From Trichobilharzia szidati (taxonomy: Eukaryota; Platyhelminthes; Trematoda; Strigeidida; Schistosomatidae), in NCBI GenBank assembly GCA_944472155.2, contig OX235277.1:9186804-9250803 (forward strand): a stretch of 64,000 bases of DNA, read 5' to 3'. Positions 10,641-19,943 of this stretch are shown in pieces. The translations under genes and the position numbers were made by a program. Numbering within the stretch: position 1 is the stretch's first letter; each line of letters opens with the position of its first letter. The notes below the pieces were generated by a model. The model was not told where the DNA came from. It did no database searches and was given only the letters and a program-made list of their open reading frames with translations.

Positions 10641-10990
10641 TATCGCTGGTGATTCTAGTAAAGGCTCTGCGAATCGCCCATACAAGGTAGCTTGATATAT
10701 ACGTCTTTCTTAGTGATGAGTTGGAGAGTGGGTCTTGGTGCTCCATTGATGACCAACTTACTCCTCTTTATGAACTTGTTTGGATAATTACTGTCAACCA
10801 GAGTTTCTATCAACTTTCTTTCTTCCTCATCAAGTGTGTCTTCAGTGCATATTCATTGGATTTTACTGAAGAGGCACTTTACTAAGGCTCTTTGATACCG
10901 AACAGAGTAGAAACTGTGTGGTAATTAAGATTCTGTCCTCTTCAAGTAGGTCTTCTAAAAATACATTATTTTATTGATCCATCAAACCGT
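10640..10990 (-). mobile_element. PLE linker fragment
   Basis: Minus strand, broken frames: EERKLIETLVDSNYPNKFIK, KDVYIKLP-MGD-like and RIRRAFTRITSDIF. This is the post-RT linker of a Penelope-like element (compare NGYPTRFIERN at 14900-14950). It continues without a break into LINE-D, so the exact junction (about 10640) is approximate. Confidence 0.55.
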
Positions 10991-11036
10991 CGACTAAGCA
11001 ATATAACTGGGTAACATGAATAGTTGTCTTCCTTTT

Positions 11037-11240
11037 TAATTGGTGGATGATGGCGACTAGCAGTGGAATCCAGGATGCGCATTTCGTTCTATTTGGGACT
11101 CGTCTCCCAGCTGGATTTGCCTACATTCCCCAGGGAATCAGTAATGATGTTCTCACAGAGGCTCGAACCCAGTGCCTATAGTTTCAATCGCCAAAGCGTT
11201 ATCCACTAGACCACTTGGGCCACGAGAGCCACCTCTTGTG
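11037..11240 (-). repeat. SINE-1 copy A (Sm-alpha-like, tRNA head + hammerhead)
   Basis: A minus-strand SINE-like unit. Its tRNA-like head lies at 11155-11225 (box A-like tggtctagtggataacg and box B ggttcgagcc on the minus strand). It is followed by a hammerhead-like domain at 11068-11116 and the shared end ccaccaatta near 11040. This is the arrangement known for schistosome Sm-alpha elements. It is inverted relative to copy B at 11341-11530. Confidence 0.8.
11068..11116 (-). ncRNA. Hammerhead ribozyme-like motif, altered core (SINE-1)
   Basis: Minus strand: stem I ATCCAG/CTGGAT is perfect; then CTGGGAGACGA stands where CUGANGA is expected (a 4-nt insertion after CTG); stem II is GTCC with a mutated partner, loop CAAATA-like; then GAAA; the self-complementary TGCGCA as stem III; and TC before the 3' stem I strand. 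The framework is the Sm-alpha type I hammerhead, but the core insertion predicts loss of normal cleavage. Confidence 0.65.
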
Positions 11241-11264
11241 CAACGGTTCATATCAATTATTTAA

Positions 11265-11646
11265 TTGAATTTTAGATTTTCCCCCCGTCGATTGATTGAA
11301 CCGAAGTAGTGCTCGGTCTCAAGTTGACATGTCGGCTTCTTGTCCCTAAGTGGTCTAGTCGATAACGCCTCGGCGTTTGAAACTATAGGCACTGGGTTCG
11401 AGCCTCCGTGGTGGGAACATCATCACTGACTCACTGGGGAATGCAGGTACATCCGGCAGGAGGACGAGTCGCAAATAGGACGAAATGCGCATCCTCGCTG
11501 GATTCCACTGGTAGTCACCATCCACCAATTAAATCCTAATTACATGCCCAGATATCGTCGAAGCATCTACACAAGAAGCCGACATGTCTACGTGAGACCC
11601 AGCACTAATTCGGTCCAATCAATCGACGGGAAAACCTAAAATTCAA
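11265..11646 (+). repeat. SINE-1 copy B enclosed by ~78-bp inverted repeats
   Basis: A plus-strand SINE-1 unit. The tRNA-like head is at 11350-11405 (tggtctagtcgataacg, gggttcgagcc) and the hammerhead-like motif at 11451-11503. The unit is bracketed by imperfect inverted repeats 11265-11343 and 11571-11646, which share cgtcgattgattg and gacatgtcggcttcttgt. The whole 382-bp block therefore looks like one hairpin-bounded element. Confidence 0.75.
11451..11503 (+). ncRNA. Hammerhead ribozyme-like motif, altered core (SINE-1 copy B)
   Basis: Plus strand: stem I ATCCGG-like against CTGGAT, then CAGGAGGACGA in place of CUGANGA, stem II GTC...GGAC, GAAA, TGCGCA and TC. It shares an enlarged core with copy A, so the insertion is probably a subfamily trait. 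A 3-nt insertion (TCG) lies before the 3' stem I strand. Confidence 0.6.
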
Positions 11647-11655
11647 GTGTCGGTT

Positions 11656-12212
11656 TCTAGAGATTTGATTGGTTACAGGATTTCATCATAAGCTGACGTT
11701 AGTTAGAGAATCATTGGGAAACCTGGAGTACTGGACAACTGTTTCGTCCTATTTCGAGACTCTTCATCAGTACGCACCCACCGATAGGGTTCGAACCCCA
11801 GGACCTTCTGATTACAAGACCAGCAACCTCGTAGACCATTAAACCACTGGGACCCAATACAATAGCCCGTGAATTCTAACTTCTGCCAATTCATGCGGCA
11901 GGTCGGGTGTGAGGACAAATACTCGCCGAAGACATTGGCTAGTGGTCGCGCTATGTCGTGAATTGGCAGAAGTTAGAATTCATGAACCATTGGATTGAGT
12001 CTCAGTGGCTTTATGGTCTACTAGCTCGCCTTGTGACCAGAAGGTTCTGGGTTCGAATCCCGCGACGTGGGTGCGTAATGTTGAAGAGTTCCAAACTAGG
12101 CTGACGAAACAGCTGTCCAGTATTCCCTGGCAGGTTTTCCAATGGTTCTCTAACCAATGTCAGCTGGTCATGATGAAATCCTGTAACCAATCTAAAATTC
12201 AATTAAATAAAT
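11656..12212. repeat. SINE-2 palindromic pair #1
   Basis: Two SINE-2 units in inverted orientation: 11656-11960 (-) and about 11950-12212 (+). Each has a tRNA-like head (minus: 11785-11850; plus: 12010-12062, box B ggttcgaatccc), a hammerhead-like segment and the end aatcctgtaaccaatc. The heads face each other. Between them are a short inverted repeat (gaattctaacttctgccaat at 11873 and its complement near 11960-11982) and a ~60-bp loop. The same arrangement recurs at 31548, 39398 and, decayed, 40200. Confidence 0.75.
11728..11773 (-). ncRNA. Hammerhead-like motif with A at core position 3 (SINE-2)
   Basis: Minus strand: stem I GTACTG/CAGTAC perfect; core ATGAAGA (CUGANGA expected, so C3 is A); stem II GTCT/GGAC with one G-U pair; loop CGAAATA; GAAA; CAGTTG; TC. 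All helices are kept while base 3 differs. See also 31622-31667. Activity is doubtful because C3 pairs with G8 in active ribozymes. Confidence 0.55.
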
Positions 12213-12639
12213 TATCTTCCCTGGTCTACAGATATGAGTGATATACTATGGTATTGTTAAAAGGAATTAATTATTTCATACATTTGGTTCCCTTGATAAA
12301 TTTCGATAGAGAAAGAAAGACCAGATTTGCAGTATAAAATGATATCATTCTATTTCACAGGTTCTCATCAGATGCAAACTACCTGAAATTACAATAGTTA
12401 TAATTAATAACATTTCATACTTTATTGTTTGAAAGGTAATACAGAAAGCATTATAAGATAAACGCATCCGGAATATAAGGATTAAAATTTTTGTAGCTTA
12501 AGTTACCATCAATTTATATACTATCAAACTATGAAAAAAGGAAGAAAATGGGGGTGAGAGAAGACAGAAAAATCTAATAAACAGTGTCAACATGGCAACT
12601 CAAGAAGGTCAAAGTTCATCAATTTGAAAACTTGCTTAG
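12213..12639. other. No gene seen
   Basis: AT-rich sequence; no recognisable element. Confidence 0.4.
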
Positions 12640-13135
12640 TGAGCTGAGCTCACTAGTGTGTATGACTAACCAGTGTAATGAAAGTGGTATGGTTACCAAG
12701 GCAGTGAGAGATTGACTGCACTCTCTCTGTCTGTGTGCATAAGTTTGGTCTGAGACGTTTGATTGCAATTGCTTCAGCAAATCGTAGTAGATTCGCTGTC
12801 CTTTGTATGTTTAATATTTTGAAGGATTTGGAAATCTCAACAAAATGACCCGTATCCACAATGTGTCTGGTAATTGCACTTTGTAAATATTTGCTTCCTT
12901 TTAAGCATAAGTTTCTCGGAATATGCTCTGAAAACCGGATAGAAGCCCTTCTTTCTGTCCTTCCGATGTACTTGCTGCCGCAGGTGCACGTAAATTTATA
13001 AATGCAGTTGGAGGTAACATCAGCAGGGTATTTATCCAGTTTCGATTGGCTTATAGAACATGTAGTGCTGTATATAGTGTCACCGGCTTGGCTGCAGGGA
13101 AGCATCTTTGGTCTTTCTTTCTCTATCGGAATTAA
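12640..13135 (-). mobile_element. PLE fragment with GIY-YIG domain
   Basis: The 150-codon minus frame at 12653-13105 carries a whole GIY-YIG core: CIYKFTCTCGSKYIGRTERR, then SIRFSEHIPRN, SAITRHIVDTGHFVEI, FKILNIQRTANLLRFAEAIA and IKRLRPNLCTQTER. The GIY and YIG equivalents, the EH after the R-rich helix, and ITRH are visible. The RT part is missing upstream (5' truncated). It ends with SHCLG near 12660. Confidence 0.85.
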
Positions 13136-13355
13136 TTATTGATTACGTTTTGGGTGTTGGCATTAGTGTACATTTGTGCAATACAATATTAGCTGTGTGG
13201 ATTACAGAAAGGAGGAATACTTTTTTTTCATAAATACCCTTGATGGATGGATAGATAGATATTCAACCAAACATCATTAATATAAAAATAAAATGTTGTA
13301 ATATAATGACAACACATATTTCTAAGGTATACAGCTGGTTTTCTTGTTCCTTCAA

Positions 13356-13379
13356 ATATATATATATATATATATATAT
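13356..13379. repeat. (AT)n microsatellite
   Basis: TA dinucleotide run; the 68-codon frame crossing it is an artefact. Confidence 0.9.
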
Positions 13380-13954
13380 TACGTTAACAATATTCTACTA
13401 TATCATAGGTAAAAAGACGGAGAATGATCGAATATGTATGTTTATATATGTGTTTGTAGGCGTGCGTGTGCGTGTGTGCACATTAACATATACTCCACTG
13501 TACTCAATCTAATATTCGTGTTTTACACAACTGTTACATGCCTGTGTGTGCGTACGTGTATCCATGTTAGTAGTTGTGCATCAACGAGATTGACGTAGAA
13601 GAAAAGAATTGCCTTGCTTTGCCTTGTTTCTTTTGATGTGCAACTAAGTTGGGGTATATATAAGTAGTATATAAGTAGTATTTTAAGTAGTAAGAACAGT
13701 AGTGAAATTTTTCTTTTTGTCTTGTTCAAATAAATGCGCTGATTATTGTGTAGGCGTGTGTAATACACACAAACACAGTGGTTCTTAAATTAACTCAAAA
13801 CAAAATAATTAAATTCAGTTGTAATGCAGCTTTTTCGCTTTTCTACCATAGTTGGTACTTTTGCAATTAAAAGTGTTGGTACTCCATATTAGTTTGTCTA
13901 TCAAAGACACAGTATTATTCATTATAAATTATTTAAATTAATCCCAGCGTGTTA
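13380..13954. other. No gene seen
   Basis: Low-complexity stretches (gtgtgcgt near 13460 and 13545, ataagtagta repeats near 13660). Nothing coding recognised. Confidence 0.4.
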
Positions 13955-13979
13955 AAAAAAATCAAAACAAGATCTGTTT

Positions 13980-14023
13980 TCTGAACGTTTCGCTGTGTAA
14001 GCCATCACAGCTTCTTCAGCAGA
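13980..14023 (-). ncRNA. Hammerhead ribozyme motif in PLE 3' region
   Basis: Minus strand: stem I TCTG/CAGA; core CTGAAGA, a full match to CUGANGA; stem II GCTGTG/CACAGC closed by an ~8-nt loop; GAAA; minimal stem III ACGT; U at the cleavage site. PLEs are known to carry such hammerheads with very short stem III. All conserved core bases are present. The identical motif is at 16104-16147 on the plus strand. Confidence 0.8.
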
Positions 14024-14067
14024 TTCATTCGGATTTATATTAATCATCAAAATATAAAGTCAAAAAA

Positions 14068-14212
14068 GGTCATTAAGTGGCACTAAATAATTGCTCAGTC
14101 AATATACATATATGTGAGAAGAATAACGATAATTAAAATGTTATAAGAGGTAGAGTTGAAGTGGATAAATTACAAAATTATTAAAGATTGTTTTATAAGT
14201 GAATTGAAATCA
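14068..14212. repeat. Left arm of PLE-flanking inverted repeat
   Basis: About 145 bp whose reverse complement is found at 15484-15632 (shared gcactaaataattgctcagt and aactctacc). The arms enclose the 400-codon PLE frame. Confidence 0.85.
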
Positions 14213-14342
14213 AAAATGTTTTAAAAATGTCAAGTTTTGTCTAAAAGTTTAAAAAAATAAGAGTACGATTACCATAAGAATGAAGATGTGAAGTGAAGTG
14301 GAAAGAATTCAAGTGGTAAAATAAAAACTAGAAGGAACATTA

Positions 14343-15545
14343 CTATGACCAAGGTAAAGAAAGGGGTTTGACAAAACGTTTTTGAACACATAATTTAGGT
14401 TTCTGTTCATGTATAGCTAAAGCTTCGGCTATGCATAAGTGAAAAAAACGTAAACGTTTGGATCGATTCGATTTTGCCATGTAGATAACTTTGAAGGATG
14501 AATCACGTGGGGCTGAATGACCAGACTCTAACAGGTGATCACAAATAGACGACTTTGCTGTTCTACGTTCGCCTTTTATTAACCAAACCGGATAGTGTTC
14601 AGCTACACGTTTTCGGAGATTACGCTTACAACGTCCAATATAAACAGCTCCACAAGAGCAGGTAAAAGAGTAAATACACATGGATGTGGACAAAAGCGGT
14701 AATCTATCCTTGACGCATTGTCTAATCATATTTCGGCTGGTAAAAACTAGTTGTAAGTCAGCTGCAGGAAAAGTACGTTTAATACATTTAGATAAATGAT
14801 TTTTAATCAATTCCGAAATGGTGTCACCTTTGAATGCCAGACTCATAAACAGTTTCGTCTTTGGCACTGTAATTTGTCTGGGGGCGTGTTCTTTCTTGAT
14901 ATTACGTTCGATAAACCTTGTAGGATAACCATTATTAAGGAGATTTGATCGAAGCTTATCTAGTTCACTATCGATTGTCTCTACGGAGCAGATTTTACGA
15001 ATTCTAAAGCATAAGGAATGAATAAGATTTCTCTTTCTCCCTAACGGTACCCAACTGTTGAAGTTAGTGTGCTGCCCAGTGAATGTTGGCTTTCGGTAAA
15101 TCGACCTTAGCAACGTACCATTCTCTCTTCTATCTAGCTTTACATCAAGGAAGTGAAATGAGGAATTCGACTCTTCTTCGACCGTGAAAAGCAAAGATGG
15201 GTGAGAACCATTCAATATTTCAAGAAGTTCAGCAGTTGAAGAGTTTTCGTCACATACAATGAAAGTGTCATCTATATATCTTTTATACATAAACAAACTA
15301 CCGATGGTTTCCTTTAGTGGGCCATTCTCTAAGCTAGCCATGAAGACGTCCGCTAAGAGCGGTCTTAAAGGAGACCCCATTGCGACTCCATCCCTTTGAT
15401 TGTAGATGACATCATTAAATCTAAATTGCACATTCAGTGTGCATCTCAATAATAGTTGTTTAAGATATTCAGTTGGTAACCCAATTTTTGATTTCAATTC
15501 ACTTATAAAACCATCTTTAATAATTTTGTAATTTATCCACTTCAA
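14343..15545 (-). CDS. PLE reverse transcriptase (partial) / GIY-YIG endonuclease
   Basis: A 400-codon open frame. In order: YNQRDGVAMGSPLRPLLADV (RT, residues ~48-67); YKRYIDDTFIV with the YxDD catalytic pair (~88-98); FHFLDVKLDR and RSIYRKPTFTGQH (palm/thumb); NGYPTRFIERN linker; MCIYSFTCSCGAVYIGRCKR, the GIY-YIG core (~288-307); RKRVAEHYPVW; SSICDHLLESGHSA; then IAEALAIHEQKPKLCVQKRF. The order is that of Penelope-like elements, which use GIY-YIG for target nicking and RT for target-primed synthesis. RT motifs before GVAMGSP are missing, so the protein is incomplete although open. The first methionine lies inside the inverted flank, so the annotated start is not a natural one. Confidence 0.85.
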   Translation of the reverse strand: MKWINYKIIKDGFISELKSKIGLPTEYLKQLLLRCTLNVQFRFNDVIYNQRDGVAMGSPLRPLLADVFMASLENGPLKETIGSLFMYKRYIDDTFIVCDENSSTAELLEILNGSHPSLLFTVEEESNSSFHFLDVKLDRRENGTLLRSIYRKPTFTGQHTNFNSWVPLGRKRNLIHSLCFRIRKICSVETIDSELDKLRSNLLNNGYPTRFIERNIKKEHAPRQITVPKTKLFMSLAFKGDTISELIKNHLSKCIKRTFPAADLQLVFTSRNMIRQCVKDRLPLLSTSMCIYSFTCSCGAVYIGRCKRNLRKRVAEHYPVWLIKGERRTAKSSICDHLLESGHSAPRDSSFKVIYMAKSNRSKRLRFFHLCIAEALAIHEQKPKLCVQKRFVKPLSLPWS

Positions 15546-15632
15546 CTCTACCCCTTATAACATTTTAATTATCGTTATTCTTCTCACATATATGTATATT
15601 GACTGAGCAATTATTTAGTGCCACTTAATAAC
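15484..15632. repeat. Right arm of PLE-flanking inverted repeat
   Basis: Reverse complement of 14068-14212 with few differences. It overlaps the first codons of the 14343-15545 frame, showing that these codons derive from the inverted 3' flank. Confidence 0.85.
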
Positions 15633-15839
15633 CTTTTCTGTAATATACATACGACTGTACAGCTTGAAAATGAAGTAGTTGAAAGGAAATTTCTTCGCTG
15701 AACAAAAAACTGTGTTTTTACTTATGAATAAATGGGTATTTTTCGTGATTTCAAAGTTCAAAAAGTTTTTTCACATAAATTGAAGTCAGTTTATTTGAAG
15801 GTCATTTGTCCATCGACACTTTTACCAATAGAAATATGC

Positions 15840-16175
15840 AGAAATAGTTCCCAAAATGTCAGAAAGTAATTGTGTCTACAAGATAATGTGTTCAGAATGT
15901 GATGCATGCTATATAGGGGAGAGCAGTAGGCAGGTGAAGGTCAGAGTGAATGAGCATAGACTTTGCACGAAACGTCCACCTAGAAGTGAAGTAGAACTAA
16001 AAAGTCTAGAAAAAAGATCGGCTATAGCAATGCATGCGATAGACAACGGACATAAGATTGATTTCGACTATATATTTTGATGATTAATAAAATTCCGAAT
16101 AAATCTGCTGAAGAAGCTGTGATGGCTTACACAGCGAAACGTTCAGAAAACAGATCTTGTTTTGATTTTCTTAAC
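15840..16175 (+). mobile_element. PLE GIY-YIG fragment with hammerhead tail
   Basis: The plus frame 15856-16080 reads SESNCVYKIMCSECDACYIG, ESSRQVKVRVNEHR and EKRSAIAMHAIDNGHKIDFD: a GIY-YIG core of a subfamily related to the elements at 51-55 kb. A hammerhead motif follows at 16104-16147. The RT part is absent. Confidence 0.8.
16104..16147 (+). ncRNA. Hammerhead ribozyme motif in PLE tail
   Basis: Same sequence as the minus-strand motif at 13980-14023: TCTG, CTGAAGA, GCTGTG...CACAGC, GAAA, CGTT, CAGA. Full core match. It sits just after a GIY-YIG stop codon, as expected for a PLE 3' region. Confidence 0.8.
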
Positions 16176-16224
16176 ACGCTAGGATCAATTTAAATAATTT
16201 ATAATGAATCAATCTGACTCGGTG

Positions 16225-16350
16225 CTCAATTTATTTCAGGAAGTTCGTATCACCTACGGCCTTGAAGCCTATAAACAGTATTATTGTCTACTGGATAACG
16301 AAGTTTCGAACACAATTTATGTATTGTTCCTAATCATATCACACCTATTA
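16225..16350 (-). mobile_element. PLE tail fragment with hammerhead-like sequence
   Basis: Minus strand carries tgatatgattaggaacaata, then ttgtgttcgaaac and tccagtagac, the same tail as at 30005-30215. Fragment only. Confidence 0.6.
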
Positions 16351-16591
16351 TATAATCGCACAACTTCGAAACTTGACTTTTTTTCTTTAGTTTTCTTTGC
16401 TCTTTCGTATTCATCATCGTAGAGGTAGCGTAGAATCTTCCAGATATCTGGGACAAGATGATCCGAAATTCATCTTCTTTCCTTTTTTATGCTTCAATCT
16501 AACATTGGAAGCTCCCCTTCTTGGCTTTCCGATTGAATTGCCTCCACCTTTGAGTTAATGTGTTCAAAAAAATATATGTATGTTTTGTGTT

Positions 16592-17400
16592 CTAAGTGTG
16601 GTGAACTTTTGGGGTGGGGTTGAACGTTTCAATCACTAAGTTTTCCCACCCATCCATGAATATATCTGCTACAACTGGGGATATTGGTGATCCCATGGCA
16701 ACTCCTTCAGTTTGTTTGTATATTTTCCCTTGAAATTTAAATACTGTGGAAGTCAGACATAGCTGTACTCCCAGCATTATGTCCTCAAGTGGCACTTTTG
16801 TTCTAAGTTCCAGTTCTTGGTCAGAAATGAGTTTGTCTCTNNNNNNNNNNNNNNNNNNNNNNNNNNNNNNNNNNNNNNNNNNNNNNNNNNNNNNNNNNNN
16901 NNNNNNNNNNNNNNNNNNNNNNNNNNNNNNNNNNNNNNNNNNNNNNNNNNNNNNNNNNNNNNNNNNNNNNNNNNNNNNNNNNNNNNNNNNNNNNNNNNNN
17001 NNNNNNNNNNNNNNNNNNNNNNNNNNNNNNNNNNNNNNNNNNNNNNNNNNNNNNNNNNNNNNNNNNNNNNNNNNNNNNNNNNNNNNNNNNNNNNNNNNNN
17101 NNNNNNNNNNNNNNNNNNNNNNNNNNNNNNNNNNNNNNNNNNNNNNNNNNNNNNNNNNNNNNNNNNNNNNNNNNNNNNNNNNNNNNNNNNNNNNNNNNNN
17201 NNNNNNNNNNNNNNNNNNNNNNNNNNNNNNNNNNNNNNNNNNNNNNNNNNNNNNNNNNNNNNNNNNNNNNNNNNNNNNNNNNNNNNNNNNNNNNNNNNNN
17301 NNNNNNNNNNNNNNNNNNNNNNNNNNNNNNNNNNNNNNNCTATATTTTGCTTCGACCACAACGAAGTTTTCGCCGAACAAGTTCTGTATCAGTCACCATT
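16592..17400 (-). mobile_element. PLE reverse transcriptase fragment, interrupted by gap
   Basis: Minus strand before the gap: DKLISDQELELRTKVPLEDI, VFKFQGKIYKQTEGVAMGSP and ISPVVADIFMDGWENLVI, the PLE RT region around GVAMGSP. Residues upstream lie in the N run 16841-17339; about 40 residues at the other side (NFVVVEAKY) cannot be assigned to the same element. The downstream YxDD part is missing. Confidence 0.75.
16841..17339. other. Assembly gap (N)
   Basis: A 499-bp run of N. Any frame crossing it is meaningless. Confidence 1.
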
Positions 17401-17429
17401 GATAAGCAAAGAAAACTAAGCGTTGGCAT

Positions 17430-17610
17430 CCATAGTACAAGCCTCAGACAGATCGATCGGTGGAACTTTACAAAGTCATGGAGCGATTTCCCCTCCTCAC
17501 CTAGAACTCTCCGCCTAACCTTAGTATTACCATATTATACCGCTTAACACGTAAAATAAGAGTCAAAAACCTATAGTCATAGATGATTAACCTTTTCATA
17601 GTCGACGGGG
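17430..17610 (-). mobile_element. LINE-A short fragment
   Basis: Minus strand: MKRLIIYDYRFLTLILRVKR-like followed by RRRVLGEEGKSLHD-like sequence (tccgcctaacc, ctagaactctccgcc). About 180 bp of the LINE-A C-terminal region. Confidence 0.6.
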
Positions 17611-19920
17611 ACATTTTAGAAACAGAATTTCCTTTGAAAATAATTGCTCCAATTACCGAGCAGCAAATCGTAATATTGTGGGAGACTAATGGTGTTTTTG
17701 AAGGCTTGAAAGAGGGCAAATTAAGCGAGGAATCTTGTCAAACACATGGAGAGGGCATTCGTTATTCAATGGACAAAGGAAACCTTATGAGTGATTAGGA
17801 AGGCATAGTTCTTACTTGGCCACTTGTCCTATTATTTTGAGCCCCCTAAATCACTTACTACGTCTGAGCGGCCATAGAGTACACGTTTCTCTCTCGGAAC
17901 GACTTCTCTAAGCCTGTCTGTTCGATTAACCTATCGTCTAGAACTATATCTAGGTTTTACTGTTGAGTGATTTTGCTTTCCACTGGCGAATTTAGACTCT
18001 AGTTCGACTAGGAGTATGGTGTCAGCAATTGAACAGCTACTTTGAGTCTCTAAAACATGAAGATATCGAATGTATGTAGTACATCTACACGGAACAGGTT
18101 AAGGTTCTTCATCTAGCATTATATGAATTCGTGTAATACTACATTTGTCAGCTTAGGTTATTGCTAGTCTATCTTAATGAAGTTGCAACATCAGACTGTA
18201 ATCAGTTGCCTCAAATTGCGTGCATCCACTAACGTTACCAAGTAGACGATATCTGCAAACCAGCTTTTATGTCATCTAGAATCAGTCAGAAGGGCTTTGT
18301 CGATGCCTTCCCCTTAGTTCAAACACATCAGATTCTATGGCTGCCTTACATGCTTTCGCTTGTAAGGTCTATCCAACTGACAGTTCATTCACGCAGTGGA
18401 CAGATATGTCCCGGCATATTTATGAGTGATGAGTCCCGGGATACTTAGTTCTGCCAATCGTAATTGGTGATTTATACCATAGGGCGTCTTGATGTTATGA
18501 TGATGTTATGCTTCATCGATCCCTTGTTCGCTGTGTTGGTGCCATGGTTTTATTTATCACTAGAGGTTGACCACTCAATATATTCTGTTGGGCCGTTTGT
18601 AAGCTTTATCCAGAATAATGGCTGATGCACTCGCGCTAGCGTAGGAAATGAAAACTCCGTGGAGACAGCGTGCAAAACTAAGCTAGTTTGGGAAAAAACT
18701 ATTTGAGGAAGTGCTCTGAGTGAACTACCCAACACCGCATCGATGAGGCACGATTTTTCCTGGCTCTAACCACCGAACAAGTGTCTCCTTACCTGCCTCT
18801 GGGAACCCCTACTATGCGAAAATGGGAGGAAGAAGCTAGTTGAAGGAGCAAACAGGTTCACCAAACCCTGAAGAGTGCCTCACTACCCACACGAAAAATG
18901 TATAAATGAACACTCGGTACATATAATGATCAAATTTCAGGGTGTGTTCGTAGGTAACGTTCTCAAAAATTCGGACTTTAAAAGATATTCGATGATATTG
19001 CATCCCGTAGGACCAACTTTATTAACGTTATCTTGTATGTTATGTTGCTTTTATAATAGTGTTTTACATTGGAGGCGTACTAGGAAAAGGAACCTGATTT
19101 GAACTTGCATGCCTATGAAAAGGAACCGAGACACCCAGCCGTGCAATGAGAATTCTATACTTCTTTAATGCTTAAGTTCAGCTAAATGTCGGCATTTCCA
19201 TCAAAAAGTACAGTTCACATTTTCTAAAATTAAGACTCCATGCAAAAACTAACTAAAAGTGGAGCACACTAATAGAGAAGTAAAAATAGATTTGTAACAG
19301 TTGTTAATAACGGCATCAGGATGATTTGCTTTAGACAGAAATCAACCTTCTGGAACTCAGAATACCACCACCTTGCGTATATAATAACCGACTCCATTTC
19401 AATGCAAGCAGTATTGTAACTAAGTCAAATAACTATTGATCATATAAAATAAAAGAAGGCGTTCAGCGAAGAGACTCCTTTCGGCGAATTCATTCACTGA
19501 GCTGTACAATCGCATATTTATACAATTTTGTTTGTGTGTGTGTACATTAGATTTATAAAGTTTAGATAATTATGTAATATAAGTATCATCTGGCTTGGAG
19601 ACAAACGTTAAGATAGAAAATAAAATAGAATTGATTAAGTGAATCGGATGACGTAATACAGTTGAGTAGAATTCAGAGTAGGTCAGGTTGGAAACAGTGT
19701 TAATGAGTGGTGCTTAAAATTAAATAAGGGTGGGGTTAGAGAATAATACAGTTGAAAATAAGTAAGTTGATCGGATTACGTAACATAGTTGACTAGAAAT
19801 TGGACGTGGGTCGAGTTAGCAACATTGTTAATGAGGGTAGAGATTACAAAAGGGTGGGGTAAAGAATAATATAAATGAAGATGTGAAATAATAAAATGCA
19901 AAAAACAAAATAATACAATT
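17611..19920. other. No gene recognised
   Basis: About 2.3 kb with no identifiable transposon domain. Frame 17583-17798 (FPLKIIAPITEQQIVILWE) has protein-like composition but matches nothing I can name. 19530-19900 is AG-rich with two similar blocks (gggtggggttagag and gggtggggtaaag), a local direct duplication. Confidence 0.45.
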
Positions 19921-19943
19921 AGTAAGACTGAAATTAAGAAAGA

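Larger units (their letters stand above)
13955..15650 (-). mobile_element. Penelope-like element, longest open copy
   Basis: A minus-strand PLE spanning an RT C-terminal half, a GIY-YIG domain, a 3' UTR and a hammerhead motif at 13980-14023. It is flanked by inverted repeats 14068-14212 and 15484-15632. The RT N-terminus is absent: sequence upstream of the 400-codon frame is the inverted copy of the element's own 3' flank. This 5' truncation joined to an inverted terminal copy is common for Penelope elements. A fragment with a GIY-YIG end and hammerhead in the opposite orientation follows at 15840-16175. Confidence 0.85.

Noticed and set aside
11350..11405. tRNA-like sequences (also 12010, 22250, 23104, 32000, 36962, 37331, 40300, 40480) as tRNA genes
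   Set aside because: Box A and B are present but cloverleaf arms are incomplete, and each is followed by a SINE body shared among copies, so they are SINE heads.
16592..17419. Long frames on both strands through 16841-17339 and 55992-56750
   Set aside because: They run through N gaps; only the flanking residues are real.
17583..17798. Frame with FPLKIIAPITEQQIVILWE as a gene
   Set aside because: Open and protein-like, but short, without a recognised domain or convincing splice context.
18430..18470. gatgagtcccgggatac as a hammerhead core
   Set aside because: GAAA and a partner strand for stem I are missing.
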